Shown here piece by piece: positions 1 through 8,705 of a stretch of DNA of 60,879 bases (position 1 is the stretch's first letter; the number at the start of each line of letters is the position of its first letter). This DNA comes from Rhodoferax sp. Its GTDB lineage: Bacteria; Pseudomonadota; Gammaproteobacteria; Burkholderiales; Burkholderiaceae_C. The notes beneath the pieces are model-generated. The model worked only from the letters and a program-made list of their open reading frames with translations. It was not told the DNA's origin and ran no database searches. The position numbers and the translations under genes were made by a program. Location of the stretch: NCBI RefSeq assembly GCF_028715765.1, contig NZ_JAQURE010000018.1, positions 1 to 60,879 of the forward strand, in the 5' to 3' direction.

Positions 1-1
1 C

Positions 2-1123
2 GCCCTGCAGCATTACGTGGGGGTGTCAGCTGGCGGCTTTATTGCAGCGGGCTTGGCCAACGGCATCACCCCGCTGCAGCTCTTTCACCTGTTCATTGAA
101 GACCGCAAGCGCCACGCCGAAGCGTTTGACCCGTCGTTGCTGTTGCGCCCAGCGTTTCAAGAATTTTTTTCGCGCGGCATGCAGCTGCCACAGTTGCTGC
201 TGCAGGGCACTTGGCAAAGTTGCTTTGGCAAACGCTCGTGGCTGAGCGCCTTGGAGCGCCTGGGGCCGGGCTTGCCCACCGGGGTTTTCTCCAATGCCCA
301 GATTGACATCGAGCTGGCGCGGCTGTTTTCCAAGCCGGGGCGCAGCAATGATTTCCGCCAGCTTCGCACCCGCCTGACCTTGGTCGCCACCCATCTCGAC
401 AGCAGCCAAGCTGTCACATTTGGCCGCCCTGGCTGGGATCACGTGCCCATTTCCAAAGCGGTGCAAGCCAGTGCCGCACTGCCCGGCTTGTTTCCGCCGG
501 TGGACATTGATGGCGAGCAGTTTGTCGATGGTGCCTTGCTCAAAACCATGCACGCCTCGGTGGCGCTGAACGAAGGTGTGGACCTGATGCTGTGCCTGAA
601 CCCGCTGGTGCCATTTGATGCCACCGCCCCCTTGCCCACCCCCCAAGCGCACGCCCCGTGGGCAGCCACCACCGCCATTCCACGCATCGTGCAGGGTGGA
701 TTGCCCGCGGTGCTGAGTCAAACTTTTCGCTCACTGATTCACTCCCGCATGGTGCTGGGGCTCAAAGCCTATGAGCATGCCTACCCCAACACCGACATCG
801 TGCTGATTGAACCCAACCACCGAGACCCTGAGCTGTACCTGGCCAACACCTTCAGCTACAGCCAGCGCCGCCACTTGGCCGAACACGCCTACCAGCAAAC
901 GCGTCAGATGCTGCGCGCCAACCCAACGGGCTTGAGCCACAAGCTGGCCACCCACGGTATCACCCTGAACCAGGCGCGCCTGAGTGACCCGACACGCCAC
1001 CTGTGCCCACCCCAAGCGCCATCCAACCGCACCAGCCAAACGCTCACACAACTGCACCACATTTTGGACAACCTGCACAATGTGATCCAAGCGGACTCAC
1101 TGGAAGGTCTTTCTCCATGGTAA
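2..1123 (+). CDS. Patatin-like phospholipase family protein (5' end outside window)
   Basis: The open frame enters from the left edge, so the N-terminus is missing. The first visible residues contain the nucleophile elbow GVSAG (GxSxG, codons at 20-34), and FVDGALL near position 520 supplies the Asp of the Ser-Asp dyad (DG[A/G]) typical of patatin lipases. Members hydrolyse acyl esters of phospholipids or storage lipids. Its last codons overlap the start of a TetR regulator, suggesting co-transcription. The fold is clear from both motifs; the substrate is unknown, although nearby lipid-storage genes make an acyl-lipid role plausible. Confidence 0.85.
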   Translation, partial: ALQHYVGVSAGGFIAAGLANGITPLQLFHLFIEDRKRHAEAFDPSLLLRPAFQEFFSRGMQLPQLLLQGTWQSCFGKRSWLSALERLGPGLPTGVFSNAQIDIELARLFSKPGRSNDFRQLRTRLTLVATHLDSSQAVTFGRPGWDHVPISKAVQASAALPGLFPPVDIDGEQFVDGALLKTMHASVALNEGVDLMLCLNPLVPFDATAPLPTPQAHAPWAATTAIPRIVQGGLPAVLSQTFRSLIHSRMVLGLKAYEHAYPNTDIVLIEPNHRDPELYLANTFSYSQRRHLAEHAYQQTRQMLRANPTGLSHKLATHGITLNQARLSDPTRHLCPPQAPSNRTSQTLTQLHHILDNLHNVIQADSLEGLSPW

Positions 1124-1782
1124 AAAAAGCACCCCGGCGCACGGCAGAGCGCATTCTTGAGGTCACCCTGGCCTTGTTCAACCGTTTTGGTGAACCCAAC
1201 GTTTCCACCACACTGATCTCTGCTGAACTCAACATCAGCCCAGGCAACCTGTACTACCACTACCCGGCCAAAGACGAGCTCATCAACACCCTGTTTGACC
1301 GGTTTGAGGTCGCCCTGAACACCCTGCTGGCCGCCAGCGACGACGTGCGTGACGTGGAAGACGCCTGGTTTTTCTTGCACTCGCTGTTTGAGCTGATTTG
1401 GCAATACCGGTTTTTATACCGTGACCTGAATGACCTGCTCAGTAAAAACCGGCGGCTGGAAACCCACTTTCAATCCATCCTGAAACATAAAACCCACGCC
1501 ATCAAAGCGCTGCTGATCGGCATGCGCCGTGGTGGAGCGGTGCAAATTGACTCCCCCGAGCTTGAAACCGCAGCCACCAGCATGGTGGTGCTGTTGACCT
1601 ATTGGCTCAGTTTTGAATACGTGCAAGACCCACGCCACGCGCTGGAAGACCACCACGCCCAAGCCGCCCTGCTGCGTGGTGCCCAACATGTGCTCAACCT
1701 GTTGACCCCCTACCTGGAACCTAGCCAACGCACGCACTTGAGCCACTTGGCCGCTGCCTACAATAAAGACTTTCCTACATAG
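1117..1782 (+). CDS. TetR family transcriptional regulator
   Basis: A 221-residue protein. I chose the ATG at 1117, which overlaps the end of the lipase gene, because it places the TetR N-terminal helix-turn-helix at about residues 10-55; the recognition region reads TTLISAELNISPGNLYYHY, the usual TetR signature. The remainder is a helical ligand-binding domain without a recognisable effector class. Overlap with the lipase gene points to one operon, so it may regulate the lipase and neighbouring lipid genes; that is inference. Confidence 0.88.
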   Translation: MVKKAPRRTAERILEVTLALFNRFGEPNVSTTLISAELNISPGNLYYHYPAKDELINTLFDRFEVALNTLLAASDDVRDVEDAWFFLHSLFELIWQYRFLYRDLNDLLSKNRRLETHFQSILKHKTHAIKALLIGMRRGGAVQIDSPELETAATSMVVLLTYWLSFEYVQDPRHALEDHHAQAALLRGAQHVLNLLTPYLEPSQRTHLSHLAAAYNKDFPT

Positions 1783-1865
1783 GGTGTGGCACACCCGCTT
1801 GGCAAGCAGGCTTCAGCGTGCAATGCGGCCAACCCATAAAAAACGTCAGTGAGATGGAGACAAAC

Positions 1866-2639
1866 ATGTCCAGGTGGAACCCTTTTCCCTTCGTGGGTCA
1901 ATACGATTTTGATGCCCAGCGTGTCAAAACAGCCTGGCCTCAACTCCACCTCTGCGACCTCGAACCCCTGCCGCAAAGCACACCACTGCTGCAAGCCTGG
2001 GCGCTGTTCCACAGTGGTGAATTTCAAAAGGCCTGCCAAGCCGGGCTGAAATTGGGCCTGGCCGGGCTGAATGTGGCCAACAAAGCCACCTGCGTTTATG
2101 CCACCTACCTTGAAGACAACGAAGCCACGCGCCAAGCGCTGTTTCTGGAGTCGGCCCAGCGTGCCGAGCACCACATCAGCCAAGAACCCGGCAATTTCAA
2201 CGCCTACTATCTGCACGCTTACGCCTTGGGGCGCTACAGCCAGAGCATCAGCGTGGCCAAAGCCTTGGCTCAAGGGCTGGGTAACACCATCAAAACCAAC
2301 TTGGAAACCGTGCTCAAAAAGCAGCCCAAGCATGTAGACGCACACATTGCGCTGGGCTCGTTTCACGCCGAAGTGATTGACAAAGTGGGTTCACTGATCG
2401 GTGCCATGGCCTATGGTGCCCACCGCGAAACCGGGCTTGAGCTGCTCGACCAAGCGCTCAAGCTCCACCATGCTGCAACGGCTGGCATGGTGGAATACGC
2501 CCGCGCCATGCTCATGCTTGACGGCGAAGCCATGCTGGCGCAAGCCAACCTGCTTTACCAGCAAGCCACCCAAACCACCCCCTTGGATGCCCATGAGCGG
2601 CTGGAGCTGGAGCTGGCTCGCACCGAGCTGGCTGACTGA
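1866..2639 (+). CDS. TPR-like helical hypothetical protein
   Basis: About 257 residues, rich in Ala, Leu and Glu, with helical pairs resembling degenerate tetratricopeptide repeats (for example around ARQALFLESAQRAEHH and AHIALGSFHAEVIDKVG). No catalytic motif, signal peptide or membrane segment is visible. The ATG at 1866 is preferred because GGAGA lies just upstream; an in-frame ATG at 1854 is the alternative. A scaffold or protein-binding role is possible, but I do not recognise a named family. Confidence 0.7.
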   Translation: MSRWNPFPFVGQYDFDAQRVKTAWPQLHLCDLEPLPQSTPLLQAWALFHSGEFQKACQAGLKLGLAGLNVANKATCVYATYLEDNEATRQALFLESAQRAEHHISQEPGNFNAYYLHAYALGRYSQSISVAKALAQGLGNTIKTNLETVLKKQPKHVDAHIALGSFHAEVIDKVGSLIGAMAYGAHRETGLELLDQALKLHHAATAGMVEYARAMLMLDGEAMLAQANLLYQQATQTTPLDAHERLELELARTELAD

Positions 2640-2677
2640 TGGACCAGTGCGTTGGCGACGCGGCTTGAAATAAGCAT

Positions 2678-2737
2678 GTTTTAGGTCTCTAGACCTTTAT
2701 TCATAAGCACAAGCAGCTACATTTAAAATAGCTATTC
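2678..2737. repeat. Dispersed intergenic hairpin repeat, copy A
   Basis: Imperfect hairpin sharing a core (TCTAG, then CTTTATTCATAAGC, then CAAGCAGCTA) with four other places in the window. It sits between convergent genes, where it could act as a bidirectional terminator. It slightly overlaps the 3' end of the acyltransferase gene. Confidence 0.7.
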
Positions 2738-4219
2738 ACCCCATGGCAACATCAGCGTGAGCAAACTCAAACGCTCAAACTCAGGGGCAAACTGGTCAAT
2801 GATGGCCTGCGGGTTGGGGCACAGCGTGGTGTCGCTGATGATGCCAAACTGCACCCCACCGCCATAACTCAAAATTGACACCCCCAAGCCCACCGTGCCA
2901 GACTGCGGCACCCAAAACAGCGTTTGCTCCAACGTCGCGCCGCAAAACTGCAACTTCTCGCGCGGACCGGGCACATTGGTCATCACGGCCGTGGTTTTTT
3001 TGGAAAACAGGTTCAACATGGCATCTTGCGCAGGTTTGATCAGCACCCCAGCCACTGCAAGCAATGCAAATGCCAGCAGCGGTTGCATGCTGCCCTTGAG
3101 CTCAGACATGCGCTGACGCACCGCATAGACCCGCTCAATGGGGTTATCTAACCCCACGGGGAGCACCACCGGCGCCAAGCCAAACTGGTTACCCAGCTTG
3201 TAGGCCTCGCTCATGGGGCGCAAATTCACAGGCACCATGGCGCGAATCTCTTTGCCCAAAATGGCATCGCCCTGAGCCCGCAAATACTGCCCCACCGCAC
3301 CCGCCACGCACGCCAGCAACACATCGTTGATGGAGCAATGCAGTGCTTTGCTCACAGCGCGCACTTCGTCTAACGGCAGCGGCTGGCACCAGGCCACGCG
3401 CTTTTTTTGCCCAGGTTGCCCCTTGAGCCGGGTCGGAGAGTCATCGGCCATCAAGGCCAAAGCCGCGCCATCGCGCAGTACCTGGGCAGCCAAGCGTGCC
3501 ACATCGGCGGCACCACCGAAGCCTTTGGTGGATGCCACTTCAAGCCATTTTTCCAGCGCCCGGCGCGGCTCTTGCACGGCGTTGAAAGCCGTGGCGGCGC
3601 GGTTGCCAGCCGCGTCTAGCGCATTGACAGCAGCCACCGTGAGGGGCTCAATCAAAGTGTGCGCCATCCAGTCTTCAGCTGCCGCCCAGGTCGAGGCCGC
3701 CTTGGTGCGCGCAGGGCGACGCGGCGGCTCTGCGCCCCCATCCACCAGCGACTGCGTGACCGCAATCAGCGCCAAACCGTCGGCAATGCAGTGGTGAATG
3801 CGCACCAGCAAGGCGGAGCCGCCGTCGTAGTGCTCAACCAAGCGGAACTCCCACAGCGGAAAGCGGGCGTCCAGTGGCTGCATGGCCAACTCACCCAGGC
3901 GCGTCTGCAACGCCAGCGCTGGGTTCTTTTGGGCATTGGCGGGCAGCTTCTCACGCACCACATGCCGGCTGATCCGAAATTCGGTGTCTGTCACCCAGCT
4001 GGCGCCGGTGGCATCAAGCTGCACCCGTTGTGAAAACCGTGGGTATTTGAGCAAGCGCTCTGCAATGCGGTCGCAAACCGCCTGGTACCGAACCCCTGGC
4101 TTGATGATCCATACGCCCAAAATCATCATCAAATTGCTGCTGGAGTCCATGCGCAACCAGGCGGTGTCGACCTTGCTCATGCGCTCGGTGGTGATGACGG
4201 GCGGCAGTTTCTTGACCAT
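2732..4219 (-). CDS. Wax ester synthase / diacylglycerol acyltransferase (WS/DGAT) family protein
   Basis: A 495-residue protein of normal length for bacterial WS/DGAT enzymes, which transfer acyl groups from acyl-CoA to fatty alcohols or diacylglycerol to make wax esters or triacylglycerol. The catalytic motif HHxxxDG is present as HHCIADG (residues 142-148), and the second conserved block appears as SINDVLLACVAGA. The N-terminus (RMSKVDTAWLRMDSSSN) is also family-typical. It is divergent from the acyl-CoA-binding protein gene and close to a PHA-system gene, so carbon storage is a reasonable theme. Actual product (wax or TAG) cannot be told. Confidence 0.9.
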   Translation of the reverse strand: MVKKLPPVITTERMSKVDTAWLRMDSSSNLMMILGVWIIKPGVRYQAVCDRIAERLLKYPRFSQRVQLDATGASWVTDTEFRISRHVVREKLPANAQKNPALALQTRLGELAMQPLDARFPLWEFRLVEHYDGGSALLVRIHHCIADGLALIAVTQSLVDGGAEPPRRPARTKAASTWAAAEDWMAHTLIEPLTVAAVNALDAAGNRAATAFNAVQEPRRALEKWLEVASTKGFGGAADVARLAAQVLRDGAALALMADDSPTRLKGQPGQKKRVAWCQPLPLDEVRAVSKALHCSINDVLLACVAGAVGQYLRAQGDAILGKEIRAMVPVNLRPMSEAYKLGNQFGLAPVVLPVGLDNPIERVYAVRQRMSELKGSMQPLLAFALLAVAGVLIKPAQDAMLNLFSKKTTAVMTNVPGPREKLQFCGATLEQTLFWVPQSGTVGLGVSILSYGGGVQFGIISDTTLCPNPQAIIDQFAPEFERLSLLTLMLPWGE

Positions 4220-4335
4220 GGCAATCTCGTATTTGGGAATAGCCTCTATTTTGTGATCAAAAGGCCACTTAACATCCCCCTTGCTTACCCTGAGTCATTC
4301 GGCAAATAGCCACCAACCCCTAGGAAACCCCATCC

Positions 4336-4590
4336 ATGTCAGACTTGAAAACCCAATTTGAAGCCGCTGTAGCCCATTCAAAAAACTTGAGCGAACGCCC
4401 CGACAACATGACCCTGCTCAAACTCTATGCGCTTTACAAACAAGGCAGTGTGGGCGACAACGCAGACAAAAAACCCGGTTTTGGCGACATGGTGGGGCGC
4501 GCCAAATGGGATGCCTGGAACGCACTCAAAGGCACCCCCAGCGCTGACGCCATGCAGCAGTACATTGACTTGATCGAATCGCTGAGCTAA
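4336..4590 (+). CDS. Acyl-CoA-binding protein (ACBP)
   Basis: An 84-residue single-domain ACBP. The family signature is visible: F..A......L..RP....LLKLYALYKQGSVGD, then KPG..D..GRAKWDAWNALKG. ACBPs bind medium- and long-chain acyl-CoAs in the cytoplasm and buffer or deliver them to acyltransferases. It diverges from the WS/DGAT gene across about 115 bp, which fits a donor-carrier role for that enzyme (inference). Confidence 0.95.
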   Translation: MSDLKTQFEAAVAHSKNLSERPDNMTLLKLYALYKQGSVGDNADKKPGFGDMVGRAKWDAWNALKGTPSADAMQQYIDLIESLS

Positions 4591-4592
4591 CG

Positions 4593-4922
4593 CTAAACGC
4601 TCTTTTTCACGCCGGGCTTTTGGGGTGCGGTGGCTGGCGCCAGCAGGGCATCGAGGTTTTTCACAATCTCGCTCTCAATCGTGCCCTTGAACGCACCCAG
4701 CAGAAAACCCAGCTCGGCGCGCAGCTCAAAGCGGTCTTTGGTCACCTGCAGCTGGCCGCTGACGCCGCTGCGGACAAAGTCCACCTCATCGCCCTGGCGA
4801 CCTTCGGTGTAGCTGCATTGCATGGCAAAGTCTTGTTCAGCCTGCTCGGCCCATTTGAAAGCCACTTTGCGTGCTTTGGCCAGCCCCAGCGTGTGTTCTC
4901 TCACAATATGTAATTCAGCCAT
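4593..4922 (-). CDS. Polyhydroxyalkanoic acid system family protein
   Basis: A 109-residue protein resembling the PHA_gran_rgn family of small putative granule-associated regulators: it begins MAELHIVREHTLGLAKARKVAFKWAEQAE and carries the pattern GxLxVTxxxFELxAELGFLLGAFKGTIE. The Lys/Pro-rich C-terminus (APQKPGVKKSV) may be disordered. It converges with the ACBP gene, with only 2 bp between the ends, and lies just downstream of the aminopeptidase gene on the same strand. Confidence 0.85.
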   Translation of the reverse strand: MAELHIVREHTLGLAKARKVAFKWAEQAEQDFAMQCSYTEGRQGDEVDFVRSGVSGQLQVTKDRFELRAELGFLLGAFKGTIESEIVKNLDALLAPATAPQKPGVKKSV

Positions 4923-4928
4923 GGTGTT

Positions 4929-6023
4929 TCAGAGTGTGGTTTGGACTTGTGGGGATGACAGTTGTTGCAAGCGCTCGGCTTGGGGCAGGCGCGCCAAGGC
5001 AATGACCGCATCATAAAACCTGCGCCAATCACGCCCTTGGCGCTCAAACAGCGCCTCAAATGCGGGCACCAGATCATCATAGGCGGCTTGGGCACCCAAA
5101 GCGGCGTTGTTGGCACCCGCCACCCAGGGGTCATAGCCAGCAAAGCCGCCCCAGCTGGTTTTGAGTGCCGCATAGGCTTGCCTGAAATCTGCCATGACTT
5201 TATTTTTCATAGCTGCTTGTACAGTATTGACGGGCGCTAGAGCCTCATTTTGCATATAAACATTTTCCAGCTGCTCACGTGTGCGGCGCGTCAACGCCCG
5301 AAACTGCTGGCGGCGTGCGTCGTGCTGGGCAAAGGCATCACGCGCGGCTGGGGTGGCCTGCGCCAGCCAGGCGGCACCGCCCAAGCGCTCGACTGCCGTG
5401 GCAAAAGATTCGTTGAACACCGTGTCGTCAGCCACATACACCACCTGGTGCGCCAGCTCGTGAAACAGCATGCGCGCCAGCTCGCCGTCGGGGAAATGGA
5501 TAAACGTGTTGAGCAAGGGGTCGCCACCCAGCCAGTTCATCCAGCCCAGCGTGGAATAAGCAGGCACGCCGTACACACTCACCTCCCAGCCCTGGGCACG
5601 CAAGGCGGCGGCTTCGCGCTCTGCTGCGGCCTGCTCAAAATAGCCCCGGTAGCCGACACACCCTGCCACCGGAAAGCACCAGGTTTTGAGGGTGAGTGAA
5701 AACTCGGGCGCGGCCACCACATTCCACACCACATGGCGGCGCTGCAGGTCGGCATAGCGCTGGTAGCTGGCGTTGTCAGGCAAATGCAGCGCGGTCACGG
5801 CAAATTGGCGAATCGCCTGCGCCAGCTGCAGCCGCTGCTTGAGGGCGGGGCTCGCCTGTGGGTCAGCCAGCCAGGCGTCGATGGGGCGGGCGGCTTGCAT
5901 CAGCTTCACATGCCCGCTGACCGACTGCCAGTAATAGCCCGTCTGTGCGCAACCGCTCAGACCCAGCAGCACCCACACCGCTACGATGGAGGCCAGACAC
6001 TTTTGATGACGGAGAAAATTCAT
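4929..6023 (-). CDS. Putative zinc aminopeptidase lipoprotein (PF10023-like)
   Basis: A 364-residue protein with a lipoprotein signal peptide (hydrophobic stretch, then lipobox LSGC with Cys25), so it is probably membrane-anchored on the periplasmic side. The metallopeptidase motif HELAH (residues 188-192) is followed by NESFATAVE, giving the third zinc ligand in a gluzincin arrangement. This matches the 'putative aminopeptidase' family. An intergenic-type repeat (copy B) has been incorporated in frame around 5202-5260, a possible lineage-specific insertion in a variable loop. The start overlaps the divergent DUF1840 gene. Confidence 0.88.
   Translation of the reverse strand: MNFLRHQKCLASIVAVWVLLGLSGCAQTGYYWQSVSGHVKLMQAARPIDAWLADPQASPALKQRLQLAQAIRQFAVTALHLPDNASYQRYADLQRRHVVWNVVAAPEFSLTLKTWCFPVAGCVGYRGYFEQAAAEREAAALRAQGWEVSVYGVPAYSTLGWMNWLGGDPLLNTFIHFPDGELARMLFHELAHQVVYVADDTVFNESFATAVERLGGAAWLAQATPAARDAFAQHDARRQQFRALTRRTREQLENVYMQNEALAPVNTVQAAMKNKVMADFRQAYAALKTSWGGFAGYDPWVAGANNAALGAQAAYDDLVPAFEALFERQGRDWRRFYDAVIALARLPQAERLQQLSSPQVQTTL
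5202..5260. repeat. Dispersed hairpin repeat, copy B, inside a coding sequence
   Basis: The reverse complement of this segment matches copy D (11170-11227) closely, sharing AAAAT, AGGCTCTAG, ATACTG and GCTAT blocks in order. Unlike the other copies it lies inside an open reading frame and is translated as part of the aminopeptidase. Confidence 0.65.
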
Positions 6024-6357
6024 GCTCTACAAATTCAAGTCCAAAGCCACAGGCGATGTGATTATGTTGCAAGCCAACGGCCAGCGGCTGCTGGAAATCA
6101 TCGGCAAACACAGCGCCACCGAGCCCAGCGTCAAGGGCATTTTGCTGCCCGAGCAAATGCCGCAAGCGCTGGCTGCTTTGGCCGCGGCGGTGCAGCTTGA
6201 AGAAGCTCAACAGCAAGCGGCCATGGCACAAGCGCAGGCCGAGCACCTGCTGCCACCGCGCTTTGAGGCGGTCAGCCTGCGCCAGCGCAGCACGCCGTTC
6301 ATGGAGATGATCCGCGAGTGCATGAAGGCCGAAGAATCCATCACCTGGGGTGTATAA
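6022..6357 (+). CDS. DUF1840 domain-containing protein
   Basis: A 111-residue protein starting MLYKFKSKATGDVIML and containing GxxLLEIIGK and the ILLPEQMPQALAAL segment typical of DUF1840, a family found mainly in beta- and gammaproteobacteria and of unknown function. There is no signal peptide or membrane segment. It is divergent from the aminopeptidase gene with a 2-bp overlap of start codons, so both promoters must lie within the opposite gene. Confidence 0.85.
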   Translation: MLYKFKSKATGDVIMLQANGQRLLEIIGKHSATEPSVKGILLPEQMPQALAALAAAVQLEEAQQQAAMAQAQAEHLLPPRFEAVSLRQRSTPFMEMIRECMKAEESITWGV

Positions 6358-6360
6358 GAA

Positions 6361-6414
6361 ACTAGCTTCTAGCCCTTATTAAATAAGCGCAAGAAGCTAT
6401 TTTAAAAATAGCAC
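6361..6414. repeat. Dispersed intergenic hairpin repeat, copy C
   Basis: Contains CTTATTAAATAAGCGCAAG followed by AAGCTATTTTAAAAATAG, related to copies A and E. It lies between convergent genes, four bases after the DUF1840 stop codon, and could terminate both transcripts. Confidence 0.7.
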
Positions 6415-6437
6415 TCAAACCCCTGTGGTGAGCGGCT

Positions 6438-7691
6438 TTATTGGTAGCTGCGCGCGTCTTCGATCACTTTGCCGTCATTGGGCAAGCTGCCGGGCGCCAC
6501 AACTTCGACCTGGCCGCGCAGTTTGGTCACGTCGCGAATGGCTTCCATGACTTTTTCCACCAAGGCTTGCGAGCTCTCGGCGGTTTCGATCTTGAGCGTC
6601 ATCTGGTCATTGGCCATTTCACCACTCACCACCAGGCGCGCTTTGCCCACAGCGGCGAAGCGTTTGGCAATGGTGTCGACCTGACCGGGGTGCACAAACA
6701 TGCCGCGGATTTTGGTGGTTTGGTCAGCGCGACCCAGCCAGCCTTTGATGCGGGTGTTGGTGCGCCCGGTGGGGCAGTGGCCTGGCAGCACCGCAGACAA
6801 GTCACCGGTGCCAAAACGGATCAGCGGGTAGGTGGGGTTGAGCGTGGTCACCACCACCTCGCCCACTTCACCTTCAGCCACCGGGTCGCCGGTGCCGGGG
6901 CGAACGATTTCAAGCAACACGCCTTCGTCCTGCACCAGGCCCTCGCGCGCGCTGGTTTCATAAGCAATCAGCCCCAAATCTGCGGTGGCGTAGCATTGGT
7001 AGCCGGCCACGCCGTGCGCAGTGAACCAGTCGCGCAGGCTGGGCGGGTAGGCTTCGCCACCGAACATGGCTTTGACCAGGCTGGGCAAGGCCACCCCCAT
7101 GTCTTGGGCTTTTTCAAGAATGATTTTGAGAAAACTGGGTGTGCCAATGTAGCCGGCGGGCTGCAGGTCGGCCATGGCTTGGACTTGCTGCTCGGTCTGT
7201 CCGGTGCCACCTGGGAACACCGTGCAGCCGAGCGCGTGGGCACCGGTTTCCATCATGGAGCCAGCGGGCACAAAGTGGTAGCTGAAGCTGTTGTGAATCA
7301 ATTCACCGGCGCGAAAGCCTGCCGCAAACATGGCACGCGCCATGCGCCAGTAGTCGCGTGCCGTGCCTTCGGGCTCGTAAATCGGGCCGGGGCTGGCAAA
7401 CACACGCGGCAGCTGTGCGCCAAAACCATGCGTGCTAAAGCCGCCAAACACGTTGCCGTGTTGGCTACGGCTGTGCAGTTGCAGCTCTAGCAACTGGTGT
7501 TTGCGGGTGACTGGCAGCTTGGCCAAGACGGCTCGGCTGGTGACTTCAGCCGGGTTCACGTCTTTGAGGATGTCTGCAAACGCCGCTGACGCCAACTTGG
7601 CATGCGCCACCTGCAACGGCAACGCCTTGAGCAGCGCGGCCTCGCGTTCGGCCTGATCACGCGTTTCCAGCGCGTCAAAAAATTCACTCAT
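6438..7691 (-). CDS. Phenylacetate-CoA ligase family protein (PaaK-like, AMP-forming)
   Basis: A 417-residue adenylate-forming enzyme of PaaK size. The N-terminal helix with TSRAVLAKLPVTRK, the FVPAGSMMETGAHALGCTV segment with FPGGTGQTEQ, and the C-terminal LGRADQTTKIRGMFVHP hinge fit the PaaK subgroup, which converts an aryl or acyl carboxylate to its CoA thioester using ATP. The ATG at 7691 is preferred because GGAG lies 9 bases upstream. It is at the 3' end of the Liv-type transporter cluster, suggesting the imported substrate is activated to a CoA ester. Substrate unknown. Confidence 0.85.
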   Translation of the reverse strand: MSEFFDALETRDQAEREAALLKALPLQVAHAKLASAAFADILKDVNPAEVTSRAVLAKLPVTRKHQLLELQLHSRSQHGNVFGGFSTHGFGAQLPRVFASPGPIYEPEGTARDYWRMARAMFAAGFRAGELIHNSFSYHFVPAGSMMETGAHALGCTVFPGGTGQTEQQVQAMADLQPAGYIGTPSFLKIILEKAQDMGVALPSLVKAMFGGEAYPPSLRDWFTAHGVAGYQCYATADLGLIAYETSAREGLVQDEGVLLEIVRPGTGDPVAEGEVGEVVVTTLNPTYPLIRFGTGDLSAVLPGHCPTGRTNTRIKGWLGRADQTTKIRGMFVHPGQVDTIAKRFAAVGKARLVVSGEMANDQMTLKIETAESSQALVEKVMEAIRDVTKLRGQVEVVAPGSLPNDGKVIEDARSYQ

Positions 7692-7762
7692 GGTCCATTT
7701 CTCCAAATATCAATCAACGCTCTAGAGGTATTGCCCCCTGCCAGGGGAAAAGCCAAGGGGGG

Positions 7763-8575
7763 TTAAGCCAGCCAGCGTTTGCGGCGCTTGTAGCTCTTGA
7801 CATCTTTGAAGCTCTTGCGCTCACCGCCACCCATGCCCAGATAGAACTCTTTCACGTCTTCATTGCTGGCCAGGTCACTGGCAGCGCCGTCCATCACCAC
7901 CCGGCCACTTTCCATGATGTAGCCATAGTCGGCGTATTTCAGCGCCATGTTGGTGTTTTGCTCGGCCAGCAAAAAGGTGACTTTCTCTATGCTGTTGAGG
8001 TCTTTCACGATCTCAAACACTTCATGCACGATTTGCGGTGCCAGCCCCATGGACGGTTCATCCAGCAGCACCATGCTGGGGTTGGTCATGAGCGCCCGGC
8101 CAATGGCACACATTTGCTGCTCACCGCCCGAGGTGTAGGCAGCCTGGCTGGTGCGGCGCGTTTTCAGGCGCGGAAAATAGGTGTAGACCTTGTCCAGGTT
8201 GGCGGCAATCTCGCCTTTGTCTTTGCGCGTGTAACTGCCGGTGAGCAAATTTTCTTCAATGGTCAGGTGGGCAAAACAGTGGCGGCCTTCCATCACCTGC
8301 ACCACGCCGCGCTGCACCAGGTCTGCTGGCGACAGGTTTTCAATGCGCTCGCCACGCAGCTCGATCGAGCCTTTGGTGACCTCGCCGCGCTCACCATGCA
8401 GCAGGTTCGAGATGGCACGCAAGGTGGTGGTTTTGCCCGCGCCATTGCCGCCCAGAATGGCCACGATCTTGCCTTCGGGCACATTCAGGGACACGCCCTT
8501 CAAGACCAGAATGACGTGGTTGTAAATGACCTCGATGCCATTGACGTTGAGAACGATGTTCGGTTTTTCACTCAT
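7763..8575 (-). CDS. Branched-chain/carboxylate ABC transporter ATP-binding protein (LivF-like)
   Basis: A 270-residue ABC ATPase with Walker A GGNGAGKT (residues 42-49), ABC signature SGGEQQ, Walker B MVLLDEPSMGLAP and a switch region LLAEQN, the LivF subtype. The start at 8575 (MSEKPN) gives normal length; the frame is open further upstream. The basic C-terminal extension (KSYKRRKRW) is seen in many homologues linked to CoA ligases. It supplies one of two ATPases of the importer encoded by the following upstream genes. Confidence 0.92.
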   Translation of the reverse strand: MSEKPNIVLNVNGIEVIYNHVILVLKGVSLNVPEGKIVAILGGNGAGKTTTLRAISNLLHGERGEVTKGSIELRGERIENLSPADLVQRGVVQVMEGRHCFAHLTIEENLLTGSYTRKDKGEIAANLDKVYTYFPRLKTRRTSQAAYTSGGEQQMCAIGRALMTNPSMVLLDEPSMGLAPQIVHEVFEIVKDLNSIEKVTFLLAEQNTNMALKYADYGYIMESGRVVMDGAASDLASNEDVKEFYLGMGGGERKSFKDVKSYKRRKRWLA

Positions 8576-8705
8576 GGTGCGGGTTCCAGAAAACAAAATG
8601 TGCCCGATGTTGCCGGGTAGATTGACCAACTGAAAAGGCAGCAGCGCTACCCTTTCAGTTGGTGACGTGAGGCAGATGCCTGCCCCACATCAACGCATCA
8701 GCGCA